A stretch of DNA of 64,000 bases, taken from an uncultured Rhodocyclaceae bacterium (GTDB lineage Bacteria > Pseudomonadota > Gammaproteobacteria > Burkholderiales > Rhodocyclaceae). Each line of letters begins with the position of its first letter. The stretch's first letter is position 1. The DNA lies in contig CAJQTY010000001.1 in the NCBI GenBank assembly GCA_907163075.1, forward strand, positions 3,038,001 through 3,102,000, read 5' to 3'. A program made the translations under genes and the position numbers. Under the pieces are notes generated by a model. It was not told the origin of the DNA and searched no databases. It saw only the letters and a list, made by a program, of their open reading frames with translations. Positions 17,201 to 24,751 of this stretch are shown here, piece after piece.

Positions 17201-20016
17201 TCCAGCAAATGCCGGCGCGAGATCAGTAGGCGCCAGAGCGTGCGGGCGATGGCATCGAGACTGAAAAATGCCTCGTAGGGCAAACAGGCAAGCTCCAGCC
17301 CGACCTGCCTGAGGTGCCGGGAAAGCGAGGTTGCCACGGCAGCAAAATGCTGCCTGAACAACAATTCATCCGGCTTGCGGCAAACGTCGAAGAGCGCGGA
17401 AAAAATCGGCGGGACGAAGAGAATGCCGAGTATCGACAAGGTCCACCCGCCGGCCGGCGCGAGGACCGTCCAGCCGAGCATCAGAAGTAGCGTCAGCGCC
17501 GCCGGGACGAGACTGCGCCGCAGGTTGTCGATCAGTTTCCACTGTGACAGGGGCGACAGCGGATTCTGCCGCCGGCAGCCGTTCTCGCCCGGCACGCGCC
17601 GCCACAGCCAGCCAGCCAGTTGCCAGTCGCCGCGCATCCAGCGGTGACGACGCATCACGTCGGCGCGATAGCTGGCCGGACAGTCCTCGTACAACTGCAC
17701 GTCGCTCAACAGGCCGGCGCGGGCGTAACAGCCTTCGAGCAGGTCGTGGCTGAGAATGCGGTTTCCCGGGAAGCAGCCGCCGAGGGCGCGCTCGAAGGCC
17801 TCGACGTCGTAGATGCCCTTGCCGATGAACGAACCTTCGCCGAACACATCCTGATAGACATCCGACACGGCGCGGGTGTACGGGTCGATGCCGGGTTCGC
17901 CGCCATAGAGCCGGGCCAGGCGCGAACGGCTGGTGCCCGGCAAGCTGACCGCCACCCGCGGCTGCAGGATGCCGTAGCCGCTGACCACCCGCTGCAAGTT
18001 TTCGTCATAGCGCGGACGATTCAGCGGATGCGCCATGGCCCCGACGAACTGGCGCGCGGCATCGCGCGGCAACTGCGTGTCGGTGTCCAGCGTGATGACA
18101 TACCTGACCCCGGCCAGCACCGCCGTATGGCCGACGACCAGCGAAAAACCGTCGCACGTGCCAGTCCGCAGCAAGGCGTTCAATGCGGCCAGTTTGCCGC
18201 GCTTGCGTTCATAACCCATCCACACGCGTTCCTGCGGATTCCAGCGGCGCGGACGATGGAACAGGAAAAAGATGTCTGCTGCGGTCGACCCCGAATTCGG
18301 GGCATATTTCGCGTTCAGTTCGGCGATTCTGTCGCCGGCCAGCTGCATCAAGACGGTGTCCTCGGGCAGCGACTCCTGCGGCGCATCGAGAAAATCGCTC
18401 AACAGGGCGAAATGCAGGCTGGCATCGCGGTTCGCCAGAAAGCGGACCTCCAGCGCCTCGACCAGCGCCTCGACCCCGGCAAGGCTGGTCAGCATGGTCG
18501 GCACCACCACCAGCGTCCGCGACTCCTCCGGAATGCCTTCTACGAAATCCATTTTCGGCAAGGGGTGTGGCGTGACCAGCAGGCTGGCCAGCCAGTTCAC
18601 CAGTGCTACGGCCAACTGGCTGGTCGCCAGCAAGGCAAGCATGCCGAGCGGGATCAGTGCCCAAGGCTCCATCCCGCTGGCCTGTGCCGGCGCCAGCAGG
18701 CTTCCAGAGAGAACCCCAGCGATCAGCGCGATAGCGCCAAGATAGATCAGCAACGGGCAGCGGCTCGCCGCGCGGCGCAAGCTGTCGCTTGCGGAATGGA
18801 CAACTTCAGCCGCCTTTTCGAGTTCCGGCCGCCCCTTACCGATCAGGTAAAAGCCGACATGTCCGCCATGTCCGTCCTCCCCGGCCAGAGCACCAGCACG
18901 CGCCAGTTCGATCACCTTGCGCGCCAGCGCCCCCTCGGTCAGATTCCCCTTGCGGGCGATTTCTTCGGTAGCGTGACGGTAGCGGTCGCGCGTTGCAAAA
19001 TCCATCCGGCCATACACACCACCGGGGTCCTCGAGCAGCGTCTGCTCGACGACACTCTGCGTCTCGACGAACTTGCGCCAGTCCATCGCCCCGAGAATGC
19101 GCAGGCTTCCGATGCTGTTGCTGATCGAGACCTGATCGGCTGCCTGGCGCTGGTTCTCGGTTTGCACCAGTTGCGCAATGGTCAGGCCGGATTCGGCCAG
19201 GTGCTGCTCGATCCAGGTCAGCGGCAGGGCCAGCGCCGGCCCCCGCCCCTGCAGGCGACGCGCGAGTTCGGCAACGAAGGCACTGACCATCGGCGGCTGC
19301 GAGCGCGCCATGTCGGCAATGACCAGAATCAGGTTCTTCGGATCATTCTCGGCGGCCTCCGTCATCCGGTCCGCCCAGGTGTCGGCCAGGTTCTGCTCGT
19401 TCCAGCCGGCGGCGATGCGCGCCCCGACGCGCCGCAGATTCTCGATTACCGCCAGGCGCAGCATGATCGGGATCGCCCACAACTCGCCCAGCCGCAGGTC
19501 CCTGACGGTCTGATAGGCGGCCACGAAACGGCTCAGTGTTTCGGTATCGACGCGACCATCGCCATGCGCGACCGTCTCCAGAGCGATGTCATAGACGCGC
19601 GGCTGTCCGGCCGACGGCCCGTTCGCCAGACGGGGAAGTTCCCGGCTATAGCCTTTCGGCAGATGCCGCTTGGCGGTGCGGATCTGCTCTTCGATCAGAT
19701 AGAAATTGTCGAGCAGCCACTCCCCGGCCGGCGTAACCCGCCGTTTCTCGGTGGACGCCGAGGTCAGCAGCGTGCAGACGCCGACCAGCGTGGTTTCGTT
19801 CGCCGCCAGGCGCCCGAGCAGGCGGTCCGCTTCGCGCCCCGACGCCAGCCGGTGCGAAGCCGCCAGCGCCTTGCCGTGCTGCGCCATTTGATCGGCGCTA
19901 TACAACTCCGCCCGCAGCGGTGCTTCCTCGCCGGGCAAAAGCCGTGGCCGGCCGGCACCGTCCAGTCGAATTTTCAACTGCCGGAAATACCCGGAGATCG
20001 TCGTGCCGACATTCAA
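11212..20016 (-). CDS. ndvB: Cyclic beta-1,2-glucan synthase
   Basis: A 2934-residue inner-membrane protein, the size expected for NdvB/ChvB. It makes cyclic beta-1,2-glucan from UDP-glucose for the periplasm (osmoprotection and envelope function). Visible parts: an N-terminal cytoplasmic region; membrane helices near residues 420-475; a GT84 glycosyltransferase with a TLDTDTQLPRDAA acid motif (about 640) and RHRWMRGDWQL (about 790); further helices near 850-1020; a large middle region of GH94-associated beta-sandwich sequence; and a C-terminal GH94 phosphorylase-like domain with SGDWNDGMDRVG (about 2605), which trims chain length. The start has no obvious strong ribosome site. The gene ends overlapping a small plus-strand remnant. 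A terminator hairpin lies in its leader, so it probably has its own promoter within 20017-20040 or relies on read-through. Confidence 0.93.
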   Translation of the reverse strand: MNVGTTISGYFRQLKIRLDGAGRPRLLPGEEAPLRAELYSADQMAQHGKALAASHRLASGREADRLLGRLAANETTLVGVCTLLTSASTEKRRVTPAGEWLLDNFYLIEEQIRTAKRHLPKGYSRELPRLANGPSAGQPRVYDIALETVAHGDGRVDTETLSRFVAAYQTVRDLRLGELWAIPIMLRLAVIENLRRVGARIAAGWNEQNLADTWADRMTEAAENDPKNLILVIADMARSQPPMVSAFVAELARRLQGRGPALALPLTWIEQHLAESGLTIAQLVQTENQRQAADQVSISNSIGSLRILGAMDWRKFVETQSVVEQTLLEDPGGVYGRMDFATRDRYRHATEEIARKGNLTEGALARKVIELARAGALAGEDGHGGHVGFYLIGKGRPELEKAAEVVHSASDSLRRAASRCPLLIYLGAIALIAGVLSGSLLAPAQASGMEPWALIPLGMLALLATSQLAVALVNWLASLLVTPHPLPKMDFVEGIPEESRTLVVVPTMLTSLAGVEALVEALEVRFLANRDASLHFALLSDFLDAPQESLPEDTVLMQLAGDRIAELNAKYAPNSGSTAADIFFLFHRPRRWNPQERVWMGYERKRGKLAALNALLRTGTCDGFSLVVGHTAVLAGVRYVITLDTDTQLPRDAARQFVGAMAHPLNRPRYDENLQRVVSGYGILQPRVAVSLPGTSRSRLARLYGGEPGIDPYTRAVSDVYQDVFGEGSFIGKGIYDVEAFERALGGCFPGNRILSHDLLEGCYARAGLLSDVQLYEDCPASYRADVMRRHRWMRGDWQLAGWLWRRVPGENGCRRQNPLSPLSQWKLIDNLRRSLVPAALTLLLMLGWTVLAPAGGWTLSILGILFVPPIFSALFDVCRKPDELLFRQHFAAVATSLSRHLRQVGLELACLPYEAFFSLDAIARTLWRLLISRRHLLEWNPSSEVERQLAGRSRSELAGCLRAMWIGPFIAVAVALLLLLADPALFAVAGPFLLLWLLSPLIAWWVSRPLAAHKVSLSAEQRIFLRRISRRTWAFFERFVGPEDHWLAPDNYQEYRIAAIAHRTSPTNMGMALLANLAAHDFGYMAAGRLVERTANTLRTMAGLARFRGHFYNWYDTQTLEPLPVLYVSTVDSGNLAGHLLTLRGGLLELADERILTTRLFGGMGDTLGLLADGLDGADAGTVATFRKDLEAAVAAPPETLAAIRLMLLRLLAGSGELLAGTTARLKNRDEMLPENEANEWALALARQLDDALAELEQLTPWLTLRPAPAGLEMFARMAADLIVPTLRGLARLEAELCPDIDVQLAVEMTPAHCDWLAELRRMIVAGSSEACRRIGRIDALANDCGELAEIDYEFLFDKERHLLTIGYNVTERRVDTSYYDLLASEARLCNFVAIAQGQLPQESWFSLGRLLTGTGGEPALLSWSGSMFEYLMPLLVMPNYANTLLDQTCKAAVARQIEYGKQRGVPWGISESGYNTVDVHLNYQYRAFGVPGLGLKRGLAEDLVIAPYASALALMVAPEAACLNMQRMADEGFVGKYGFFEAIDYTPARQRRGQSHVVVRSFMAHHQGMSLLALAWLLLDQPMQRRFAADRLFQAIMLLLQERIPKITTLFAHTAELADARSTEAAAEMPIRVFTTPDTPMPEVQLLSNGRYHVMVTNAGGGYSRWNDLAVTRWREDGMRDNWGSFCYIREVASGTVWSTAYQPTLRRADHYEAIFSEGRAEFRRRDSLGSVDGEFETYTEIVVSPEDDIELRRTRITNRSRQRREIEVTSYAEVVLAPPAADELHPAFSNLFVQTEILRERHAILCTRRPRSIGEPAPTMLHLMAVHGAATGRLSYETDRLRFLGRTKGAVTPQALSERAALAGADGSVLDPVVAIRQRIMLDPEQSVTIDLVTGVAETRDIALGLVEKYQDRHLADRVFDLTWTHSQVVLRQLNATEADAQLYARLAGAVIHASALLRADAAVLVKNQRGQSGLWGYAISGDLPIVLLQIGDAANIDLVRQLVQAHAYWRLKGLVVDLVIWNEDHAGYRQRLQDQIMGLVASGIEASVIDRPGGIFVRLAEQISSEDRILLQSVARAVINDNLGTLAEQLDRRSLSETRVPRLVPSRRYQPEAPPAATSPGVDLQLFNGLGGFSADASEYVIALGPGQTTPAPWANVLANPHFGTVVSESGSAYTWSENAHEFRLTPWHNDPVSDSGGEAIYLRDEETGHVWSPTPLPVPAAMPYVIRHGFGYSVFETCTGGICSELRVYVASDAAVKFSVLKLHNKSGRPRQLSATGYVEWVLGDLRARSAMHVGSEVAPGSGALYARNPYSSEFAGRVAFFDVDDPTRTVSGDRAEFLGRNGTLQNPAAMRRTRLSGKVGVGLDPCAAIQIVFGLADGEEREIVFRLGVGRNAGEAGQLVQRFRGAMAAREALAAVRRQWTRTLGAVQVETPDPAVNVLANGWLIYQTLACRVWARSGYYQSGGAFGFRDQLQDAMALVHAEPGLVRAHLLLCASRQFPEGDVQHWWHPPSGRGVRTRCSDDYLWLPLAACRYVASTGDRAVLDETALFLEGRPVNPEDDSYYDLPGRSSETATLYEHCVRAIRHGLRFGAHGLPLIGSGDWNDGMDRVGIKAKGESVWLGFFLYEVLGRFSDLAVAHGDPTFAEFCRGEGARLHQSIEQHGWDGAWYRRAYFDDGTPLGTASGEECRIDSISQSWSVLSRAADGQRARQAMKAVDERLVRRADGLVQLLDPPFDKSALDPGYIRGYVPGVRENGGQYTHGAIWAAMAFAALGDRERAWELTRMINPINHALTAAAVAIYKTEPYVLAADVYALAPHTGRGGWSWYTGSAGWMYRLLLESLLGLRLAGDKLHFAPCLPTDWVGFEIRYRYRATVYHISVSQIPAGPEGLDGACSLIVDGTERADGMIPLVDDLGEHRVTIICKFDGLG

Positions 20017-20039
20017 ATGGGAAGGCCTTTCCAGAAATC

Positions 20040-20072
20040 AAAAATCTCACGACGCGCCTTGCATCGTGAGAT
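20040..20072 (-). terminator. Terminator hairpin between the BON gene and ndvB
   Basis: Arms ATCTCACGA (20044-20052) and TCGTGAGAT (20064-20072) pair perfectly, with a TTTT run on the minus strand after the stem. A second perfect inverted repeat (CGGGCCGGTG / CACCGGCCCG) lies at 20090-20126. Both follow the BON gene on its strand and precede ndvB. Confidence 0.65.
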
Positions 20073-20141
20073 GGTTTACCTCGTACCGACGGGCCGGTGT
20101 CCGATGCAAAGCCTTGCACCGGCCCGCCGTTCAGCCATCTT

Positions 20142-20456
20142 CTACTTGATGCGCATATCGTTCTTGACGGACTTCACGCCACTGACGGCGCGCGTGACTT
20201 CGATGGCCTTGTTGATGGCGGCCTGCGAACTGACGAAGCCGCTCAGTTGCACCACACCCTTGAAGGTTTCGACGTTGATCTCGGCAGACTTGAGCGTGGA
20301 CTCGCCAAGAATGGCAGCCTTGACCTTGGCAGTGATCGCGACATCATCGGTGTACTCGCCGGTACTTTCCTGCGTTCGCGTGGAAGAACAACCGACTGCG
20401 GTAAGCAGCGTGACGGCGAGAAAAGCTGCGGATAGATACTTGCTTGCTGAATTCAT
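20142..20456 (-). CDS. BON-domain lipoprotein
   Basis: A 104-residue protein with a signal peptide ending in a lipobox-like TAVGC around residue 22, so probably lipidated and exported. A single BON domain covers residues about 38-103 (ITAKVKAAILGESTLKSAEI, then GVVQLSGFVSSQAAINKAIE). BON domains bind phospholipid or envelope structures; OsmY-type members respond to osmotic stress. The ATG at 20456 is chosen because AAGGAG precedes it; a longer upstream frame lacks a signal peptide. It resembles the second BON lipoprotein at 23714. Confidence 0.87.
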   Translation of the reverse strand: MNSASKYLSAAFLAVTLLTAVGCSSTRTQESTGEYTDDVAITAKVKAAILGESTLKSAEINVETFKGVVQLSGFVSSQAAINKAIEVTRAVSGVKSVKNDMRIK

Positions 20457-20625
20457 GATTGACACTCCTTGTATTGAAAAAACAGGATTCTCTGTTTTCG
20501 GCGTCTTCCCGGCGAACCGCGCCGACGCTTCAGGAATAGCATAGGCAAAAGGGCGAAGCGGCTCGGTACGCTGGCACACATAGCGCTGCACGCAGCCTTG
20601 CGGACCCGGCGGACTCGGATGAATT

Positions 20626-22383
20626 TCAACCCTGCCCACTGGCAGGCGGGCGAAGCCTCCCGGCGGCAGTACTCATGTCGGCGGTGAAGAACTGGCAGTT
20701 GTTGCGCCCGCTGACCTTGGCGAAATACATCGCCGCGTCGGCTTTCTGCATCACGGCGTCGGGGTCCGATCCGTGATCGGGATAGATACTGATGCCGATG
20801 CTCAAGGAAACATGGATATCGTGCTCGTCGATGCGATGCGCAACCACCAGGGCGGCCAGGAGCTTCTCGGCAACCTGGGCCGCATCCTGCTGCTGGATTT
20901 CGGCGAGCAGGATCACGAACTCGTCGCCACCAAGGCGACATACCGTATCCGTGGAACGAACACAGCTGAGCAGCCGACCGGCGACCGACTGCAGCAGCCG
21001 ATCGCCGATCTCATGCCCGAGCGAATCATTGACGTTCTTGAAATAGTCCACGTCGAGAAAAAGAACGCCGACCTGCCTTTGGTGCCTTTGCGCCTGCCCG
21101 ATGGCCTGCGACAAGCGCTCGGTCAGCAGCAGTCGATTGGGCAGACCGGTCAGGAAATCATGCTGGGCCAGATGGGACATCTTCTGCGCCATGGCCCGCG
21201 CTTCGCTGACGTCGTGAAAGACAATCACTGCACCGCTGACCCGGCCATCGCGGTTGTGGATCGGCGCCGCGGAATCCTCGATGGCGGATTCGAAGCCGTC
21301 GCGCCGGATCAGTATGCTGTCCGTCGCCAGTCCGACGATCCTGTTTTCATCGATGGCGCGCTGGACGGGACTGTCGACCGGTTGCCGGTTCCTCCCGTCG
21401 ATGATCCGCATCACTTCTCCAAGCGGGCGCCCCAGCGCATCCGCGGCTGTCCAGCCGGTCATCGACTCGGCCACATGATTGAGATAGCTGACGTTACCGA
21501 CAATGTCGGTACTCAGCACCGCATCGCCAATCGAGTCCAGGGTCACGCGCGCCCGCTCCTTTTCCTCGAACAGGGCTTCCTGCGCCAGCGCCAGTTCGCG
21601 GTCATCCGCCTTGCGCCCGGTAATATCCTCCACTATCTGCACCCGGCCGCGCGACGACAACCCGTCGCGCATGGCTGCGGCATTGAGACGCGTCCACACG
21701 ACACTGCCGTCTTCCCGCAGGAAGCGCACCTCGGTCTGAAAGGACTCCTGGCCGCGCAGCGCATCGCGCCATTCGACGACGATACGCTGGCGATCGTCCG
21801 GGTGGATCGCTTTACTCCAGCTGGTCCCCAGGGCATGCGCGAAATCCAGCCCTGATATCTTCTGATACGCCGCGTTGGTATAGACGCAATCACCCTGGGC
21901 GTCGGAGACGAAGATACCGAGCGGCGACGCATCGCTCATGGCGCGAAAGCGCTCCTCGCTGTCACGCAGTGCATCCTGGCTGGCCTTGCGTTCCATGACG
22001 TAGCGCAGGGCATGCGGCAGCCAGCGGGCGTCGATATGCCCCTTGGCAAAATAGTCCACGGCGCCGCGCTGCACCGCCTGACGCGCCAGTTCTTCATCAC
22101 TGGCGCCGCTCAGCACGAGAATCAGGGCGCGTGGCGCTGCCGCGAATATCTGGTCAAAAGCCGCGATGCCCTGCCCGTCCGGCAAGGTCAGATCGAGCAG
22201 GATCACCTCGACGGGGGCTTCGCCCAGCCGGGCAAGGGCTGCCGCAAGCTGCATCACCCAATCGACCTCGTATGATCGCCCCACCGAGCAGGAAAGTGCT
22301 TCCTGAATCAGTTTCGCATCGTTCGGGTCATCCTCTACCAGGAGGACGCGGGTTGGCGGATTGCCTTCTCCAGAGCCGGACAT
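20626..22383 (-). CDS. Response regulator diguanylate cyclase (REC-PAS-PAS-GGDEF)
   Basis: Domain order: receiver (about residues 10-130; VLLVEDDPNDAK acid pocket and VILLDLTLPDGQG phospho-acceptor), PAS (about 140-260), a second PAS with PAC (about 275-395), then GGDEF (about 410-575) with an intact CRLGGDEFVILLAE signature, so c-di-GMP synthesis is likely. No EAL domain is present. The ATG at 22383 is chosen over a TTG at 22410 because the TTG would overlap the upstream EncFtn gene. It lies 13 bp after that gene on the same strand, which suggests co-transcription with the ferritin and zinc-ribbon genes. No histidine kinase is adjacent, so its phospho-donor is unknown. Confidence 0.88.
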   Translation of the reverse strand: MSGSGEGNPPTRVLLVEDDPNDAKLIQEALSCSVGRSYEVDWVMQLAAALARLGEAPVEVILLDLTLPDGQGIAAFDQIFAAAPRALILVLSGASDEELARQAVQRGAVDYFAKGHIDARWLPHALRYVMERKASQDALRDSEERFRAMSDASPLGIFVSDAQGDCVYTNAAYQKISGLDFAHALGTSWSKAIHPDDRQRIVVEWRDALRGQESFQTEVRFLREDGSVVWTRLNAAAMRDGLSSRGRVQIVEDITGRKADDRELALAQEALFEEKERARVTLDSIGDAVLSTDIVGNVSYLNHVAESMTGWTAADALGRPLGEVMRIIDGRNRQPVDSPVQRAIDENRIVGLATDSILIRRDGFESAIEDSAAPIHNRDGRVSGAVIVFHDVSEARAMAQKMSHLAQHDFLTGLPNRLLLTERLSQAIGQAQRHQRQVGVLFLDVDYFKNVNDSLGHEIGDRLLQSVAGRLLSCVRSTDTVCRLGGDEFVILLAEIQQQDAAQVAEKLLAALVVAHRIDEHDIHVSLSIGISIYPDHGSDPDAVMQKADAAMYFAKVSGRNNCQFFTADMSTAAGRLRPPASGQG

Positions 22384-22396
22384 GGGAGATCGGCGC

Positions 22397-22684
22397 TCAG
22401 TGACCGGCAATCGGCTTTTCGGAAAACAGATAGGTCTTCAGCTGGCCGGAAAACTTTGCGTCCTGGCGGCGGATCCATTCAAGCAACATGGCTGCGTGCT
22501 CTTTTTCTTCGTCCCTGTTATGTTCGAGGATGCCCCTGAGTTCCGGGTCAGCGCAGGCATCGCAGCGCTGGTTGTACCAGTCGACGGCTTCCAGTTCTTC
22601 CATCAGGGACACTATTGCCCGATGCATGTCCCGCGTTGCGGCGGAAAGCGCTTCTGCAGGCTCGTGAAATCCGATACTGGACAT
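22397..22684 (-). CDS. EncFtn-type (encapsulated ferritin-like) protein without targeting tail
   Basis: A 95-residue protein closely resembling encapsulated ferritins: HRAIVSLMEELEAVDWYNQR in the first helix and HNRDEEKEHAAMLLEW in the second. By alignment with the Rhodospirillum rubrum protein, the ferroxidase ligands would be Glu30, Glu60 and His63, with Trp36 near the site; all are present. Such proteins form a ring decamer that oxidises Fe(II) and normally sit inside an encapsulin shell through a C-terminal peptide. Here the chain ends at SEKPIAGH with no such tail, and no encapsulin gene is in the window. Its ATG directly abuts the stop of the zinc-ribbon gene, and a GGDEF response regulator follows 13 bp later. 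Confidence 0.87.
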   Translation of the reverse strand: MSSIGFHEPAEALSAATRDMHRAIVSLMEELEAVDWYNQRCDACADPELRGILEHNRDEEKEHAAMLLEWIRRQDAKFSGQLKTYLFSEKPIAGH

Positions 22685-22906
22685 TCATTTATCCTTCAAG
22701 GTATTCAGCAGCTGCGTTCCCTTTTCGCGGATGTTGCCTTCCCAGATGCAACTCACCGATCGGCAGCGAAAGCGGTGAACGGGTGTAAAGATGCTCAAGA
22801 GCAGATCCACGAGTCGGCGCGGGATGCGGTCGGTCGAACCGTTGCAGACCGGGCATGGCCGTCCGTAAGAGGCGAGGCTGCGATAGCCGTCCGTATGGGG
22901 CGTCAT
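22685..22906 (-). CDS. Small putative zinc-ribbon protein
   Basis: A 73-residue protein with two Cys pairs, CPVC (about residues 18-21) and CRSVSC (about 49-54), separated by a basic and hydrophobic segment (RRLVDLLLSIFTPVHRFRCR). This spacing suits a zinc or metal-binding ribbon; no family was recognised. ATG at 22906 follows AGAGGAA. Its stop codon is immediately followed by the EncFtn start (TGA-ATG, no gap), so translation is likely coupled and a role with iron or the ferritin is plausible. Confidence 0.7.
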   Translation of the reverse strand: MTPHTDGYRSLASYGRPCPVCNGSTDRIPRRLVDLLLSIFTPVHRFRCRSVSCIWEGNIREKGTQLLNTLKDK

Positions 22907-22976
22907 CGGGAATTCCTCTCGAATATTTCGCGGTCGGCAAACGCGACGCCAGGGGGTGTTGCCCCCGGCGCACGGG

Positions 22977-23309
22977 TCAGCGGCTGCGCAGGATGGCACC
23001 GATGACGATGCCTGCCGCGGCGGCGGCGCCGAGCATTTTCCAGGGGTTATCCCTGACGTAGGCATCTGTGACATCGGCGGCATGTCGGGCCTTGTCCGAG
23101 ACTGCCATACCGGCATCCACAAGTAATGTTTTCGCCTGAGTCAGGCTGGCTTCGAGCTTCGTTCGCGCCAAGGCAATTTCATCAGCCGTTGAAGCGACCG
23201 CATTGTTGAGCAGACGATCGGCATCGCCGACAGCGCTTTTGAGATCCCTGACGAGGGCTTGCTTGTTGCCTTCGACGGTTCCGTAGCTGGTGGTCATTCC
23301 GTTAGTCAT
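22977..23309 (-). CDS. DUF883 (ElaB/YqjD-like) membrane-anchored protein
   Basis: A 110-residue protein with a helical N-terminal region (residues about 15-85, coiled-coil character) and a C-terminal helix NPWKMLGAAAAAGIVIGAIL ending in RSR. This is the pattern of the ElaB/YqjD/YgaM family: tail-anchored inner-membrane proteins, some of which bind ribosomes in stationary phase. ATG at 23309 follows AGGAGATGTG. It is upstream of the zinc-ribbon gene by 70 bp on the same strand. Confidence 0.87.
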   Translation of the reverse strand: MTNGMTTSYGTVEGNKQALVRDLKSAVGDADRLLNNAVASTADEIALARTKLEASLTQAKTLLVDAGMAVSDKARHAADVTDAYVRDNPWKMLGAAAAAGIVIGAILRSR

Positions 23310-23518
23310 CACATCTCCTGGCGTCCTTGTTTCCGGGGGCAGTTGCCGCCGGAGAGGAAGCATCCGGTGCGCGGCCTTCCCCTTGCCCTGCATCCTCGTC
23401 GTTGCCGGGGATCCGGTCTGTGCGCTGGCGTACAGACCCATTTCATGATCTGAGTAGCATGGCGTTGACGGGACAGACTCATGGTGCCCCGAAAGAAGTC
23501 AATGTAAGGAGAAACGAA

Positions 23519-23677
23519 ATGTCATTAGGAACAATCCTGCTGATCGTGCTGATCCTGATCCTGGTCGGCGTGATACCAAGCTGGCCGCACAGCCGGGGCT
23601 GGGGCTACGGGCCCAGCGGCGGCGTCGGGTTAGTGTTAATCATCCTGCTCGTTCTGTTACTGCTCGGCAGAATCTAG
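23519..23677 (+). CDS. DUF3309 small membrane protein
   Basis: A 52-residue protein made of two hydrophobic helices (TILLIVLILILVGVIPSW and VLIILLVLLLLGRI) around the loop PHSRGWGYGPSGG. This is the DUF3309 pattern. A strong ribosome site (AAGGAG) precedes the ATG. Function is unknown; such genes are frequent beside stress and BON genes, as here. Confidence 0.85.
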   Translation: MSLGTILLIVLILILVGVIPSWPHSRGWGYGPSGGVGLVLIILLVLLLLGRI

Positions 23678-23713
23678 ATAGCCAATTTTCACAGCACGTC
23701 GGAGAATCAATTA

Positions 23714-24130
23714 ATGCAAGGCAATTTCAAACTGATCGCCATCGCGCTGCTCATCGCCGCCGGACTGAGCGCCTGCGACAAGCCGGGGCCGGCCGAGAAA
23801 GCTGGCAAGCAAATCGATCAGGCGGCCAGTGAGGCCGGAAAGAAGATCGACGAAACCGTCGACAAGGCGGAAAAGATTGCGTCCGAGCAAAGCGCGAAAA
23901 CCGTTCAGGACGTCGATGACACCGAGATCACGACCAAGGTCAAGGCGGCCATTTTTGCCGAGCCCGGCCTGAAGACCCTGCAAATCAGTGTCGATACCGT
24001 CAAGGGCGTGGTCACATTGAGCGGCACAGTTGATTCGCAGGCGAGGAGCGACAGGGCCAAAGCAGTGACTGGCGCAGTAGCCGGAGTCAAGGAAGTCATC
24101 AACAAACTGGTAGCCATACCGACCAAATAA
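23714..24130 (+). CDS. BON-domain lipoprotein with helical linker
   Basis: A 138-residue protein with a signal peptide and lipobox LSAC (Cys at about residue 21). It has a Lys/Glu/Ala-rich helical linker (about 25-65) and a BON domain (about 68-135: TEITTKVKAAIFAEPGLKTL, GVVTLSGTVDSQARSDRAKA). It is likely lipidated and periplasm-facing. It lies 36 bp after the DUF3309 gene and 35 bp before the coiled-coil gene, so the three probably form an operon ending at the terminator near 24498. Confidence 0.88.
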   Translation: MQGNFKLIAIALLIAAGLSACDKPGPAEKAGKQIDQAASEAGKKIDETVDKAEKIASEQSAKTVQDVDDTEITTKVKAAIFAEPGLKTLQISVDTVKGVVTLSGTVDSQARSDRAKAVTGAVAGVKEVINKLVAIPTK

Positions 24131-24165
24131 GATTGACCGTTCGCCACACACTCAAGGAGAGAATC

Positions 24166-24453
24166 ATGGAAATACAAAACGCATACAAGCAGAAAATGGC
24201 AGCGCAAATGAAGGAATGGGGTGCCCAGATCAACCTGCTGGAAGCCAAGCTGGATAATGTCAGCGCCGAGATGAGAGTCAGGCGTGCCGAGGAACTTCAT
24301 GAACTGCGCGCCAAGCAGCACGCCGCCGCGGAAAAGATGAAGGAACTGGGCAAGTCGACCGGTGAAGCTTGGGAAGAGGTCAAAGTTGCGGCCGACAAGA
24401 TGTGGGACGATTTCAAGACCGGCCTGACTGACGCCCAGTCAAAATTCAAGTGA
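24166..24453 (+). CDS. Sll1863-like coiled-coil stress protein
   Basis: A 95-residue, entirely helical and charged protein (YKQKMAAQMKEWGAQINLLE, ending WDDFKTGLTDAQSKFK). The pattern matches small soluble stress-response proteins of the sll1863 type, which have no assigned biochemical function. ATG at 24166 follows AAGGAG; the frame extends 11 codons upstream but without a ribosome site. It is the last gene of the DUF3309-BON operon. Confidence 0.8.
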   Translation: MEIQNAYKQKMAAQMKEWGAQINLLEAKLDNVSAEMRVRRAEELHELRAKQHAAAEKMKELGKSTGEAWEEVKVAADKMWDDFKTGLTDAQSKFK

Positions 24454-24497
24454 TGATGTTTTTCGGCGCTTGATGGCGCCACTTATTGCAATTTGCA

Positions 24498-24520
24498 AAC
24501 CGGCTTCGGCCGGTTTTTTT
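24498..24520 (+). terminator. Rho-independent terminator
   Basis: An AACCGGC-TTCG-GCCGGTT stem with a stable tetraloop is followed by a run of T residues. It ends the DUF3309-BON-coiled-coil operon. From here to 24700 no gene was seen. Confidence 0.85.
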
Positions 24521-24702
24521 CGGCGCTGCGCGGCCGGCAATGTTTTCCCGTAGCGACCAGACCCATTGCCAACGCCACGGCCAAGCTCAATGGCCAGATC
24601 GATTCATTGTTGCCGTTGCGCAAGGTTGAGCTACAACAGATCGCACCGTAAATGTAGGTGGGAGCGTCGAGCGCTTACACCGCTGATTCAGACGGAGCCA
24701 TA

Positions 24703-24731
24703 AAAAACGCCCCGGAATTCGGGGCGTTCTT
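24703..24731 (-). terminator. Rho-independent terminator for fadL
   Basis: On the minus strand an AACGCCCC / GGGGCGTT stem with loop GAATTCC is followed by TTTTTT. It starts about 20 bp beyond the fadL stop. Confidence 0.85.
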
Positions 24732-24751
24732 GGAGAAGCGTGACGTCTTGA

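Noticed and set aside
17620-20544. A 974-codon plus-strand open frame antisense to the glucan synthase gene (also a 999-codon one at 14230-17229)
   Set aside because: Both are shadows of ndvB: long antisense frames are expected opposite GC-rich coding sequence, and they show no domains.
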